Shown one piece after another: positions 38,868-47,194 of a stretch of 64,000 nt of DNA (the stretch's first letter is position 1; each line of letters starts with the position of its first letter). The stretch covers positions 1,116,001 through 1,180,000 of the forward strand of contig NZ_CP007034.1 in assembly GCF_000512915.1 (NCBI RefSeq), given 5' to 3'. A model generated the notes under the pieces. The model was not told where the DNA came from. It searched no databases and worked only from the letters and a program-made list of their open reading frames with translations. A program made the position numbers and the translations under genes. Source of the stretch: Barnesiella viscericola DSM 18177. Its GTDB lineage: Bacteria; Bacteroidota; Bacteroidia; Bacteroidales; Barnesiellaceae.

Positions 38868-38886
38868 GATATTTGCGACAAATATC
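38868..38886. promoter_or_regulatory. Perfect inverted repeat upstream of the phage-like operon
   Basis: GATATTTGCGACAAATATC is a perfect 8-bp inverted repeat around a 3-nt centre, 26 nt before the ATG at 38913. Each arm also resembles a -7 box (xATATTTG), so the site could be an operator overlapping a promoter. I did not find a matching dyad upstream of the portal-like or nozzle-like genes. A regulatory role is inference. Confidence 0.45.
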
Positions 38887-38912
38887 AGCAACCTCTAAAA
38901 ACGCAGGATTAT

Positions 38913-39422
38913 ATGCTAAATCTACTTTCAACCGCAATCCCTTTGCTGGGGAGCTACCTATCTTCTCAAAAGCAGAAGCAACAGGCACAAGAAGCCTGGC
39001 AGGAACAGCAACAGCAATATGAACAGGAGTTATCGCAGCTCGACAGCCTCTTCAACCGCACCTATTACAGCAACATGCTCGACCGATCCGATGTGAGAAG
39101 TCTGCTCGGCAATCTGCGCGACCAAATGACCGAAACGACCCAAAACCTCAAAAACCAGGCCAGCATCACCGGAGCCACCCCCGAGGCGGTCACCGCTGCA
39201 CAGAAAGCACAGAATCAGGCTTATGGTCGAGCGGTAAGCCAGGTGGCCGGCTATGCAACCACCTGGAAAGAGAATGCCCTGCAAAACTACCTCACGGCCC
39301 GCAAGGCGCTCGAAGCCTATTACCAGCCCGTCAAGTCGAACTACATGAGCAATATCCTCGGGAAGTCGGGCTTCAATGCGAGCGGCTCGCCCCTCACCCT
39401 CTTGAAAAATATGTTCAACTAA
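38913..39422 (+). CDS. Phage internal virion/ejection-like small protein
   Basis: This is a 169-residue protein with a short hydrophobic N-terminus (LNLLSTAIPLLGSYL), then a Gln-rich coiled coil (QKQKQQAQEAWQEQQQQYEQ). The core FNRTYYSNMLDRSDVRSLLG followed by ATPEAVTAAQKAQNQAYGRA resembles small internal virion or DNA-ejection proteins of podovirus-like prophages in Bacteroidetes (N/FxxxYYxDxLxR, then GATPEAxxAAxxxx). This is pattern memory, not a search. The start at 38913 is supported by AGGA 8 nt upstream; a longer upstream frame (to 38802) is not family-like. It is the first gene of a three-gene operon (17- and 18-nt spacers) with two further candidate virion genes. Confidence 0.68.
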   Translation: MLNLLSTAIPLLGSYLSSQKQKQQAQEAWQEQQQQYEQELSQLDSLFNRTYYSNMLDRSDVRSLLGNLRDQMTETTQNLKNQASITGATPEAVTAAQKAQNQAYGRAVSQVAGYATTWKENALQNYLTARKALEAYYQPVKSNYMSNILGKSGFNASGSPLTLLKNMFN

Positions 39423-39439
39423 AAAACAATCACTTTACA

Positions 39440-39940
39440 ATGGCACATCACACCGCAGCAACCGGGGATTCGTCCCCCACCTCGTCGCAGCAACTGACAG
39501 ACTATCTGAACGAGGGATACAGCTTCTTGAAAGCCTGTCAACTATATCGCAACAAACTCAGAAGGGACCGGGGAGAGGATTCCGATACGGTTCAGGCACA
39601 CCAGCACATCGAAGCCTTGAAAGAGCTGCTGCACCTGTTGCAGCAACCCGACGACGGCATCGATGCCAGCCTCGTCGAAGTGTGGCTCCCCAAATCCTAC
39701 ACCGAGAAGGAGCGACGGTATCGCAACTACCTCCTGTGGCATGCCTTCTCCACCGAGCGCGACCGTCGGGAACATGCCTGCCCGGCTCTCAGCGAGAGAG
39801 CTCTGTTGAGAGCCCTCCACGCCGGGCGCAATGAGTTTGAATGCAAACATCATCTGTTCAACCTCTTGGTATCGGCAGGATTTCCCAAAAAGCAGGCATG
39901 CCTGCTGGCCAAATACTTAGGTAATCGAATTTCAAACTAA
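39440..39940 (+). CDS. Unknown protein in the phage-like operon
   Basis: This is a 166-residue soluble, helical, Arg/Leu-rich protein. I recognise no named domain. It has a predicted helix with basic face (ACQLYRNKLRRDRGED), a middle segment LKELLHLLQQPDDG and a C-terminal helical region with Cys and Lys (AGFPKKQACLLAKYLGNR). It sits between the two ejection-like proteins, with 17-nt and 18-nt spacers, so it is almost certainly co-expressed with them. By position it may be another internal or adaptor protein of the same particle; this is inference only. Confidence 0.7.
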   Translation: MAHHTAATGDSSPTSSQQLTDYLNEGYSFLKACQLYRNKLRRDRGEDSDTVQAHQHIEALKELLHLLQQPDDGIDASLVEVWLPKSYTEKERRYRNYLLWHAFSTERDRREHACPALSERALLRALHAGRNEFECKHHLFNLLVSAGFPKKQACLLAKYLGNRISN

Positions 39941-39958
39941 TCTCTATCCATCGACATC

Positions 39959-42283
39959 ATGAACAATTTGAAAACATACGCCTCAAACGGAGGGAACGGT
40001 ATATATGGCTGGGACCTCGTCAACCCCTACCTGCAAGAGCTATACCGGCAACAAGAGAACGACGATGACGCACCGGAGACTCCGCCCTACATCGCCCCCC
40101 TGCCGGGTGAGAAAACACCGCCAATGCCTTTCGAAGGAACACCCGAAAGGGAGACTCCTATCCCGCTGAAACCCGATTATCCGGTCAATCCCGGACCGGA
40201 ACAGCCGGCCGAAGATCCCCGCAAGCTGCATTCCTTGACCGAGGGGTTGAACCTGGCCGGCAAACGAATCTGGAACGACTTGAAATATGCCCGGGGATAC
40301 ATACAGGACAAATTCTCCGACGACGAGATGGACGAAGCGGCTCAAAGCGCACTGGAAAATCTGCCCTCGTATGAAAGCAGTTCCGAGACTCAGCTGCAAC
40401 AAAAGGCCGACTCTCTCGAAAACGAGATCGAACGCCAACCGGGCCAGCAACCGCGTATTGAATTGAAAGGGCTCGAAGAATACCGCCGTCTGAGAGACGA
40501 GGATATTCCCCGCAACGAGATTGCCCGGCAACTCGCCGAGACGGCCCGTTGGGGCAACGACGGCCGACGCATCATGGAAGAGGCCCGGGCTACCGACAAA
40601 GCCTTCCCCGAAACCGAGGGGTGGGCCTCCGTAGGCGAGTTTGCCGCCGATATTGCCCGCATGGGAATACCCGTTGCCATAGGAGCCATGTCGGCCCCGG
40701 CCGGTATAGCGGCCGGAGGCCTCAGCGTGGGGTCGGCCGCCACCGAGAGTTTCTCACAAGCCCAGATGGAGCTCGACAATTTTGAAGAGGAAACCGGGCA
40801 AAAGTTGTCCACCGGCCAGCGGGCGGCCTATACCGCCCTGAGCGTGGGCGCCGACTTCCTTTTCGATGCCCTATTACAGAGCCGGTTCTTCAAAAACCTG
40901 GGAGCCGGAGCCAAGGCCCGGGCCTCGAACTACTTCAAAAAAACGATTCTCAACAACAAATCGACCCGAGCCGAAATGGACAAACTGATGAAGAATCTGA
41001 AAAAGACCGACCGCAAAGGGGTCTTGACCGGTGCCTTCAACGACGCGGCGGTAAGCGGAGCCGCCGGGGGTCTCAGCTCGGCAACCCACGACATAGCCCA
41101 GGCCATATATGTCAACCCCGACGAGTATCCTACCCTCAGTTCGGTCCTGCTCAACGCCTCGGTCGACATGGTCACCGGCGGAATCGCCGGCGGATTGGCC
41201 GGCGGCATAAGCCGATCGGCCAATCTGAGGAAGAAGAATATCCGGCGAAAGAATCAGGACAAGATAGCAGTCATCAACTTCGATGGAGAAATCTTGGAGG
41301 TAATCGACTACGACCCCAGGAACCAGACCGCTACCGTGATACTGCCTTTCCAGAGGGAACCCATCGAGATCCCCGACATCGAGCCCGACATGATTCATTC
41401 GGTGTCGGTAAACGATTACAATCAGAATCGGCAACTGACCAAAGAGTTGAACGAGCCCGACCTGTTTGCTCCGGTTGTTCCCGACGCCGACAAGGACCAG
41501 GCGTGGGCTCAAATGTCATCGCGAGGAAAATACCTCATGGCCAAAGACCTGGCCGAACGAATGGGTATCGACAATGTGCTGATTTACGAACGCGAGTCGG
41601 ACCTCCCGCCCAGACTCCTGGCTCAAAAAAAGGGCGAGGGAACAATCCGGGGATTCCAAACGTCATACGGCCCGATAGGTATCGTACTCGAAAACGAGCC
41701 CTCCTACGAAAGCCTGCAACACACCTTGCTGCACGAAGCCGTAGGCCACCGGGGATTCGATGCACTCTTCCGGATACCCGAGCTCAAAAACGAGTTCTTC
41801 CTGAATGTCTACAAATCCATGCCGAAAGAGTTCAAGACTCCGAGGGCATCATGGTTTGAACAGCAACTCGAAGCCCAGGAGTATTTGGCCTACATGGCCG
41901 GACAGGGAGTACGCTCCTCGGCCTGGGACATGATTGCAGGAGAACTGCGAGGCATGCTCCGAATGTTCTACCCGGGGTTGCGCTTCTCCAATGCCGAACT
42001 GCGCCAACTCATCGTGCGCTCGCGCAACGCATTGAAGCGCGACGACTCTTTACTCGAAATGAGACAGAAACTGATGAACCGGGAAAGTCTGTCGCCTGAG
42101 AGATCCGGTACCCCCATGACCGAAGCCGAAGAAGAGACCTACCGCCTTTTGTGGGAAAACGACCCGCAATGGCGTCGATACAAACGGTTCTACGACGAGG
42201 TGTACGGCCCCGACGAGGGTTCCCTCCCCCCCGACTCGCCTACCCCTCCCGCGAACGGTTCCGGCAACGACAACCCTGAATAG
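39959..42283 (+). CDS. Large phage ejection-like protein with HEAVGH metallopeptidase-like motif
   Basis: This is a 774-residue multi-region protein. Residues ~30-130 are Pro/Glu-rich and probably disordered, and ~130-230 are charged helix. Three Gly/Ala-rich hydrophobic stretches follow, near 236-262, 362-375 and 400-412, of the kind found in large internal (ejection) proteins of short-tailed phages. A C-terminal domain (~500-700) contains LLHEAVGHRGFDALF, with HEAVGH at residues 592-597. Similar HE..GH.G segments occur in large polyvalent and internal proteins of Bacteroidetes phages and mobile elements and look like a zinc-metallopeptidase motif, though only the two His and the Glu are visible as ligand candidates. 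It is last in the operon and is closed by the strong terminator at 42287-42324. Confidence 0.68.
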   Translation: MNNLKTYASNGGNGIYGWDLVNPYLQELYRQQENDDDAPETPPYIAPLPGEKTPPMPFEGTPERETPIPLKPDYPVNPGPEQPAEDPRKLHSLTEGLNLAGKRIWNDLKYARGYIQDKFSDDEMDEAAQSALENLPSYESSSETQLQQKADSLENEIERQPGQQPRIELKGLEEYRRLRDEDIPRNEIARQLAETARWGNDGRRIMEEARATDKAFPETEGWASVGEFAADIARMGIPVAIGAMSAPAGIAAGGLSVGSAATESFSQAQMELDNFEEETGQKLSTGQRAAYTALSVGADFLFDALLQSRFFKNLGAGAKARASNYFKKTILNNKSTRAEMDKLMKNLKKTDRKGVLTGAFNDAAVSGAAGGLSSATHDIAQAIYVNPDEYPTLSSVLLNASVDMVTGGIAGGLAGGISRSANLRKKNIRRKNQDKIAVINFDGEILEVIDYDPRNQTATVILPFQREPIEIPDIEPDMIHSVSVNDYNQNRQLTKELNEPDLFAPVVPDADKDQAWAQMSSRGKYLMAKDLAERMGIDNVLIYERESDLPPRLLAQKKGEGTIRGFQTSYGPIGIVLENEPSYESLQHTLLHEAVGHRGFDALFRIPELKNEFFLNVYKSMPKEFKTPRASWFEQQLEAQEYLAYMAGQGVRSSAWDMIAGELRGMLRMFYPGLRFSNAELRQLIVRSRNALKRDDSLLEMRQKLMNRESLSPERSGTPMTEAEEETYRLLWENDPQWRRYKRFYDEVYGPDEGSLPPDSPTPPANGSGNDNPE

Positions 42284-42286
42284 AAA

Positions 42287-42324
42287 ATTGGCCCCGCCAG
42301 ACCTTGATGTCTGACGGGGCCAAT
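42287..42324. terminator. Strong bidirectional terminator between the phage-like operon and fabI
   Basis: The stem ATTGGCCCCGCCAGAC pairs with GTCTGACGGGGCCAAT (one mismatch) around CTTGAT. It lies directly after the stop codon of the 774-residue gene and 28 nt from the convergent fabI stop. T-runs are short, so function rests on stem strength. Confidence 0.78.
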
Positions 42325-42351
42325 CGTTATCTAAACCAAATTTACCATACT

Positions 42352-43209
42352 TTATCCATAACAAATCTCGCCCTTCTCGTTGCGATACTCGTCGAAGCTC
42401 TTGTTATACTGGGTCATGGCCCGCAGGCTCATGCCCATACTCGAGAACCCACCATCGTGATACAGGTTCTGCATGGTCACCTTGCGAGTCAGGTCCGAGA
42501 ACATCACGATGCAGTAATCGGCACACTCGTCGGCATTGGCATTACCCAGGGGCGACATGCGGTTGGCAAAGTCCATGAGCGACTCCATGCCCTTGACACC
42601 GCTACCGGCAGTCGTCATCGTGGGCGATTGCGAAATCGTGTTGATGCGCACATTCTTCTCGCGGCCGTAGATATAACCGAAGCTACGGGCTATCGACTCC
42701 AACAAAGCCTTGGCATCGGCCATATCGTTATAGCCGAAGAGCGTGCGCTGAGCAGCCACATACGACAGGGCCAGAATCGAACCATACTCGTTAATGGCGT
42801 CCATCTTCTTGGCCACCTGAATCATCTTGTGAAACGAAATGGCCGAGATGTCCAGGGTCTTGGAAAGCATATCGTAGTCCAAGTCGTCGTAGGGACGTTT
42901 CTTCCGCACGTTGGGCGACATGCCTATCGAGTGCAGTACAAAATCGATTTTACCTCCCAATACCTCCATCGAGCGGGCAAAAACCTTTTCAAGATCCTCC
43001 ACGCTGGTTGCGTCGGCCGGAATGATTTCGGCGTTCAACTTTTCACCCAAAGCCGTGATTTCGCCCATACGCACAGCCATAGGCGTGTTCGAGAGCGTAA
43101 TCACAGCCCCCTCTTCCACAGCTCTTTCGGCCACTTTCCAGGCGATGGACATTTCGTTCAAGGCTCCGAAGATAACGCCTCTTTTTCCTTTCAATAAATT
43201 ATAACTCAT
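42352..43209 (-). CDS. fabI: Enoyl-[acyl-carrier-protein] reductase (NADH)
   Basis: This 285-residue short-chain-dehydrogenase-type enzyme catalyses the last reduction of each fatty-acid elongation cycle. The glycine-poor FabI nucleotide loop is GVIFGALNEMSIAWKVA at residues ~10-26. The catalytic Tyr-x6-Lys pair is in GYNDMADAKALLESIAR, and SPTMTTAGSGVKGM is the substrate loop. An upstream in-frame start at 43368 would add 53 unlike residues, and it lies upstream of the excellent promoter at 43271-43300, so the start at 43209 (MSYNLLKGKRG) is preferred. Confidence 0.97.
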   Translation of the reverse strand: MSYNLLKGKRGVIFGALNEMSIAWKVAERAVEEGAVITLSNTPMAVRMGEITALGEKLNAEIIPADATSVEDLEKVFARSMEVLGGKIDFVLHSIGMSPNVRKKRPYDDLDYDMLSKTLDISAISFHKMIQVAKKMDAINEYGSILALSYVAAQRTLFGYNDMADAKALLESIARSFGYIYGREKNVRINTISQSPTMTTAGSGVKGMESLMDFANRMSPLGNANADECADYCIVMFSDLTRKVTMQNLYHDGGFSSMGMSLRAMTQYNKSFDEYRNEKGEICYG

Positions 43210-43270
43210 ATACTTTATTTTTAGGCTCATTCTTGCACAAACCGTGCAAATATGTGCCGTTTTGCGGCTG

Positions 43271-43300
43271 CAAAGATAGAGACTTTTTTCCAACCACAAA
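43271..43300 (-). promoter_or_regulatory. Bacteroidetes-type promoter of fabI
   Basis: On the minus strand TTTG (43297-43300), an 18-bp spacer and TATCTTTG (43271-43278) match the consensus, about 60 nt upstream of the fabI start at 43209. Confidence 0.75.
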
Positions 43301-43479
43301 ATAAAACCACCCAATTTTGTTAAATGGAGTTTGCAATTTGCCCCTGTTCCCGCATCGCCCTGCTCCATATTTCAATCGAAAAGATTCATCGACCGGCAAT
43401 CCCGGCCTATCCCCGAATACATTTTATTTCCTATGTATTTTTCGCCTAAAAAAAACCGTCCGTATCAGAAATTTATCAT

Positions 43480-43487
43480 TATATTTG
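43480..43487 (+). promoter_or_regulatory. Candidate -7 box of the ROK kinase gene
   Basis: TATATTTG is an exact TAnnTTTG match 44 nt before the ATG at 43532. The upstream sequence lacks a clear TTTG at the right distance. Confidence 0.5.
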
Positions 43488-43531
43488 TGTCGTGAAATCA
43501 ACCAATTAATAATTTTTATATACACAAAACC

Positions 43532-44491
43532 ATGAGTAAACCATATGTTGTAGGTATCGATATAGGCGGTACCAATACAGTATTCGGAATTGTCGATGCC
43601 CGCGGTTCTATCCTGGCCACAGGCTCTATCAAAACTCAAAAATATACCGAAATCAACGACTATGTCAATGCCCTCTACGAAGAGCTGACGCGTCTTTTGA
43701 CTCAGGAGAACGTGCTCGACCAGATTGCCGGCATCGGTATTGGTGCCCCCAACGGCAACTATTTCACCGGCAACATCGAGTTTGCACCCAACCTGCCCTG
43801 GAAGGGGGTAATTCCTCTGGCTCAGATGATTCGGGAAAAATTCAATATCCCCGTAACCATCACCAACGACGCCAACGCCGCCGCCATCGGCGAGATGACC
43901 TACGGCGCCGCCCGCGGTGTGAAGGACTTTATCATGATTACCCTGGGAACCGGCGTAGGTAGCGGTATCGTCATCAACGGTCAGATGGTCTACGGCCACG
44001 ACGGATTTGCCGGCGAGCTGGGCCACGTGATCGTGCGCCGCGGCAACGGACGTCTGTGCGGTTGCGGCCGCACCGGCTGCCTCGAAGCCTATGCTTCGGC
44101 TACGGGTGTTGCCCGCACGGCCCGCGAATTTCTCGAAATCCGCAACGACGAATCTTCGTTGAGACAGCTGCCCATTCAGGACATCACCTCGAAAGATGTG
44201 TACGACGCCGCCGTATCGGGCGACAAACTCTCGCAAGAGATTTTCGACTACACCGGTACGATTCTGGGCGAAGCCTTCGCCGACTTCGTAGCCTTCTCGA
44301 GCCCCCGCATGATTGTCCTCTTCGGCGGTCTGGCCAAATCGGGCGAACTCATCATGCGTCCTATCCGCGAAGCCATGGAGCGCAACCTGCTCCCCATCTA
44401 CAAGGGCAAGGTGAAAATCGTGCTTTCGGAACTAAAAGAGAGCGACGCTGCCGTATTGGGCGCCAGCGCTCTGGGTTGGGAAGCCAACTAA
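43532..44491 (+). CDS. ROK-family sugar kinase (glucokinase-like)
   Basis: This 319-residue cytosolic kinase of the ROK family phosphorylates glucose or a related hexose. The N-terminal phosphate loop is GIDIGGTNTVFGIVD. The catalytic region is FAPNLPWKG followed by TNDANAAAIGEM. The zinc-binding ROK signature is GELGHVIV, followed by CGCGRTGCLEAYAS with three Cys. A second ATP loop, LFGGLAKSGELIM, is near the C-terminus. The sequence fits the Bacteroidetes glucokinase branch, but other ROK sugars cannot be excluded. It is monocistronic, ended by the terminator at 44521-44554. Confidence 0.93.
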   Translation: MSKPYVVGIDIGGTNTVFGIVDARGSILATGSIKTQKYTEINDYVNALYEELTRLLTQENVLDQIAGIGIGAPNGNYFTGNIEFAPNLPWKGVIPLAQMIREKFNIPVTITNDANAAAIGEMTYGAARGVKDFIMITLGTGVGSGIVINGQMVYGHDGFAGELGHVIVRRGNGRLCGCGRTGCLEAYASATGVARTAREFLEIRNDESSLRQLPIQDITSKDVYDAAVSGDKLSQEIFDYTGTILGEAFADFVAFSSPRMIVLFGGLAKSGELIMRPIREAMERNLLPIYKGKVKIVLSELKESDAAVLGASALGWEAN

Positions 44492-44520
44492 AACCGAGAC
44501 ATTCCCGAACAGATAAAGCA

Positions 44521-44554
44521 AACGGGGAGGCTTTCTTTTGAAAGCCTCCCCGTT
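44521..44554. terminator. Terminator between the ROK kinase and the gltD-like gene
   Basis: The perfect 15-bp stem AACGGGGAGGCTTTC and GAAAGCCTCCCCGTT closes a TTTT loop and is followed by TCTTATTAT on the plus strand. The convergent gltD-like gene ends 27 nt away, so it may serve both. Confidence 0.9.
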
Positions 44555-44580
44555 TCTTATTATACCATAAGGTCGCACAC

Positions 44581-46062
44581 TCATGCGCTCCGTTGTTGTT
44601 TCTGCAAAGCCTCGTGCATGGCCGCGGCAGCACGCCGGCCGTCGCCCATGGCCAGAATCACGGTGGCACCGCCCCGCACAATATCGCCCCCGGCATAAAT
44701 ATCGGGCAGCGCCGACTGCAACGTATCGGCATTCACCACGATTGTCCCCTTCGGCGTCACTTCAAGCCCTTCGATAGCATTCGGTACCAACGGGTTGGGG
44801 GAAACACCCACACTCACGATTACCTCGTCGACATCGATTGTCTCGATAGCACCGGGAATGGGCACGGGCGAACGGCGTCCCGACGCATCGGGCTCGCCCA
44901 GCTCCATCTTCTGGAGCTTCATCTGACGCACCCTCCCCCGCTCGTCGCCGATATACTCGATGGGATTATGCAGCGTAAGGAACTCCACCCCCTCCTGCTT
45001 GGCATGATGCACCTCCTCCTGACGGGCCGGCATCTCGGCCTCGGAGCGACGATAGACAATCATCGCCCGGTCGGCACCCAGCCGTCGGGCCGTGCGCACC
45101 GAATCCATCGCCGTGTTGCCACCACCGATCACAGCCACCCGGTGACCCTTGTACACCGGCGTGTCGCTCTCGGGATTGGCGGCATCCATCAGGTTCACCC
45201 GCGTGAGGTATTCGTTGCTCGACATCACCCCGTTGAGGTTCTCGCCGGGGATATTCATGAAGCGAGGTAGTCCGGCACCACTGGCCACCATGATGCCCTT
45301 GAAACCCATCTCGTGCAGGTCGTCATACGAGAGCGTCTTGCCCACGATGCAGTCGGTCATGAACTCTACCCCCATGCGGCGGAGGCTGTCAATCTCGACA
45401 TCGACAATGCGGTTGGGCAGACGGAACTCGGGGATACCGTATTTCAACACCCCGCCAATCTCGTGCAGCGCCTCGAACACCGTGACCCGATAGCCCAGCT
45501 TGGCCATATCGCCGGCAAACGAGAGTCCACACGGACCCGAACCCACCACGGCAATCTTGATACCGTTGTCGGGCTTCATGTCGGGCAGAGCCACCTCGCC
45601 CGACGCCTGCTCGTAATCGGCGGCAAAGCGTTCGAGGTAACCGATGGCGATAGGCTCCTTCTTCAACTTTTGCAGGTAGAAGCATTTCGATTCGCACTGG
45701 CGCTCCTGCGGGCACACACGGCCGCACACGGCCGGCAGGGCACTCGTCTCTTTGAGCGTGCGGGCGGCCTCCCGAAAGTCGCCCCGCTCGATATTCTTGA
45801 TAAATTTCGGGATATTGATACCCACCGGACAACCCGTCATACACAACGGCTCCACACAGTCGAGGCAACGGGTAGCCTCCAAAACCGCCTGTTCGGGGGT
45901 GAGACCGCAGTTCACCTCCTCGCGGTTGGTCACCCGGTAGGCCGGGTCGAGTTCCTTCATCTTCACCCGAGGGATATCGGTACGTTCCTTGGCTTTCTTG
46001 CTTTTGCGGAGCTCCTCCCTCCACTGTTCGGCACGTTGTGCCGCTAACTCTTCCTTATTCAT
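44581..46062 (-). CDS. NfnB/GltD-type flavoprotein oxidoreductase
   Basis: This is a 493-residue FAD- and NAD(P)-binding iron-sulfur protein of the glutamate synthase small-subunit family. The N-terminal region binds two [4Fe-4S] clusters (CLDCVEPLCMTGCPVG and CGRVCPQERQCESKC). The first dinucleotide loop is VVGSGPCGLSFAGDMA and the second is VIGGGNTAMDSVRTA. Because the next gene upstream is an NfnA-type FAD/[2Fe-2S] subunit with a 24-nt gap, the pair is best read as the electron-bifurcating NADH-dependent ferredoxin:NADP+ oxidoreductase. No GltB large subunit lies nearby. A pure GltD role is the alternative. Confidence 0.88.
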   Translation of the reverse strand: MNKEELAAQRAEQWREELRKSKKAKERTDIPRVKMKELDPAYRVTNREEVNCGLTPEQAVLEATRCLDCVEPLCMTGCPVGINIPKFIKNIERGDFREAARTLKETSALPAVCGRVCPQERQCESKCFYLQKLKKEPIAIGYLERFAADYEQASGEVALPDMKPDNGIKIAVVGSGPCGLSFAGDMAKLGYRVTVFEALHEIGGVLKYGIPEFRLPNRIVDVEIDSLRRMGVEFMTDCIVGKTLSYDDLHEMGFKGIMVASGAGLPRFMNIPGENLNGVMSSNEYLTRVNLMDAANPESDTPVYKGHRVAVIGGGNTAMDSVRTARRLGADRAMIVYRRSEAEMPARQEEVHHAKQEGVEFLTLHNPIEYIGDERGRVRQMKLQKMELGEPDASGRRSPVPIPGAIETIDVDEVIVSVGVSPNPLVPNAIEGLEVTPKGTIVVNADTLQSALPDIYAGGDIVRGGATVILAMGDGRRAAAAMHEALQKQQRSA

Positions 46063-46086
46063 AGTCTTAACAACACTCCTCTCCTT

Positions 46087-46878
46087 TTATTCCACATCTT
46101 TATACGACGACAACCGCATGAGCATCTCGTCGAAATCGACCTGATGGGCATCGAACTCCGGCCCGTCGATACAGACGAAACGGGTCTTCCCCCCCACCGT
46201 AATCCGGCAGGCACCGCACATGCCGGTACCGTCGACCATAATCGTGTTGAGTGAGGCCACCGTGGGGATATGGTATTTCTCGGTCAGCAGCGCAACAAAT
46301 TTCATCATCACGGCCGGCCCGATGGTCACACACAGGTCCACCTTCTCGCGCTTGATCACCTCCTCGACACCCTGAGTCACCAGCCCCTTGTGGCCATACG
46401 ACCCGTCATCGGTCATCACAATCACCTCGTCGGAGTATTTGCGCATCTGCTCTTCGAGGATAATCAGCTCCTTCGTACGTGCCGCCAGCACCGTAATCAC
46501 CCGGTTGCCGGCCGCCTTCATCGCCTCGACGATAGGCAACAGCGGGGCGCACCCCACACCGCCGCCACAGCACACCACGGTGCCGAAGTGCTCGATATGG
46601 GTAGCCTTACCCAACGGCCCCACCACATCGGTAATGTAATCGCCGGGATTGAGGGCACACAACTTGGCCGACGACTTGCCCACCGCCTGCACCACCAGTG
46701 TGATGGTACCGGCCTGGGTATCGGCCTCGGCTATCGTAAGGGGTATGCGCTCGCCCTTCTCGCCCACCCGCACAATCACAAAGTGACCTGCCTTACGGGC
46801 CCGGGCAATGAGAGGAGCCTCTACCACCAGTTTCACCACTTTTTCCGAAAAGTGTTCTTTCGCTACAATCTTATTCAT
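46087..46878 (-). CDS. NfnA/sulfide dehydrogenase-type FAD and [2Fe-2S] subunit
   Basis: This is a 263-residue protein of the dihydroorotate dehydrogenase electron-transfer subunit family. The N-terminal FAD domain has RIPLTIAEAD, the NAD-binding part has VVCCGGGVGCAPLLPIVEA, and the C-terminal [2Fe-2S] motif has MCGACRITVGGKTRFVC. Together with the downstream GltD-like gene it makes an NfnAB pair, which balances NADH, NADPH and ferredoxin in anaerobes. The alternative name, sulfide dehydrogenase SudB, describes the same fold. It has the promoter at 46904-46934. Confidence 0.9.
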   Translation of the reverse strand: MNKIVAKEHFSEKVVKLVVEAPLIARARKAGHFVIVRVGEKGERIPLTIAEADTQAGTITLVVQAVGKSSAKLCALNPGDYITDVVGPLGKATHIEHFGTVVCCGGGVGCAPLLPIVEAMKAAGNRVITVLAARTKELIILEEQMRKYSDEVIVMTDDGSYGHKGLVTQGVEEVIKREKVDLCVTIGPAVMMKFVALLTEKYHIPTVASLNTIMVDGTGMCGACRITVGGKTRFVCIDGPEFDAHQVDFDEMLMRLSSYKDVE

Positions 46879-46903
46879 GATATATTTATACTCTTTTCCT
46901 ATT

Positions 46904-46934
46904 CAAAGATAGCACAAACCTCCGGGCAAAACAA
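46904..46934 (-). promoter_or_regulatory. Bacteroidetes-type promoter of the nfnAB pair
   Basis: On the minus strand TTG (46932-46934), a 20-bp spacer and TATCTTTG (46904-46911) match the consensus, 25 nt upstream of the start at 46878. Confidence 0.7.
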
Positions 46935-47194
46935 GCACCCCGGCCGTCACAGTCAAACAAATTTTATCTTTCCTCGCTAAAAGATAACAATTTTTAATCC
47001 AATACACCGTTTTTACGTAATTTTTATCTATCCCCTCTACCCGGTCGTCGGGGAGACCGGGCCGTCACCCCTCCGCAAACAGTATCCGGCAAGACCGGCA
47101 GGAAACACCCTAAAAGGGAATATTCTCTACCAGCAACCCTACCCTCCCGGCCCCCGCATCGAGTATAGGTGGAAGACACGCCAGCTCTGGGATA
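46935..47194. other. Intergenic region without a recognisable gene
   Basis: This ~260-bp stretch upstream of the nfnAB promoter and downstream of the DUF6359-type gene shows an AT-rich half and a GC-rich half. A small hairpin (CCGGTC and GACCGG) lies near 47041-47060 without a T-run. I see no tRNA-like fold, repeat array or convincing reading frame. Confidence 0.4.

Noticed and set aside
44581-46062. GltD as part of a glutamate synthase
   Set aside because: No GltB large subunit is adjacent. Pairing with the NfnA-type gene makes the bifurcating transhydrogenase the better reading.
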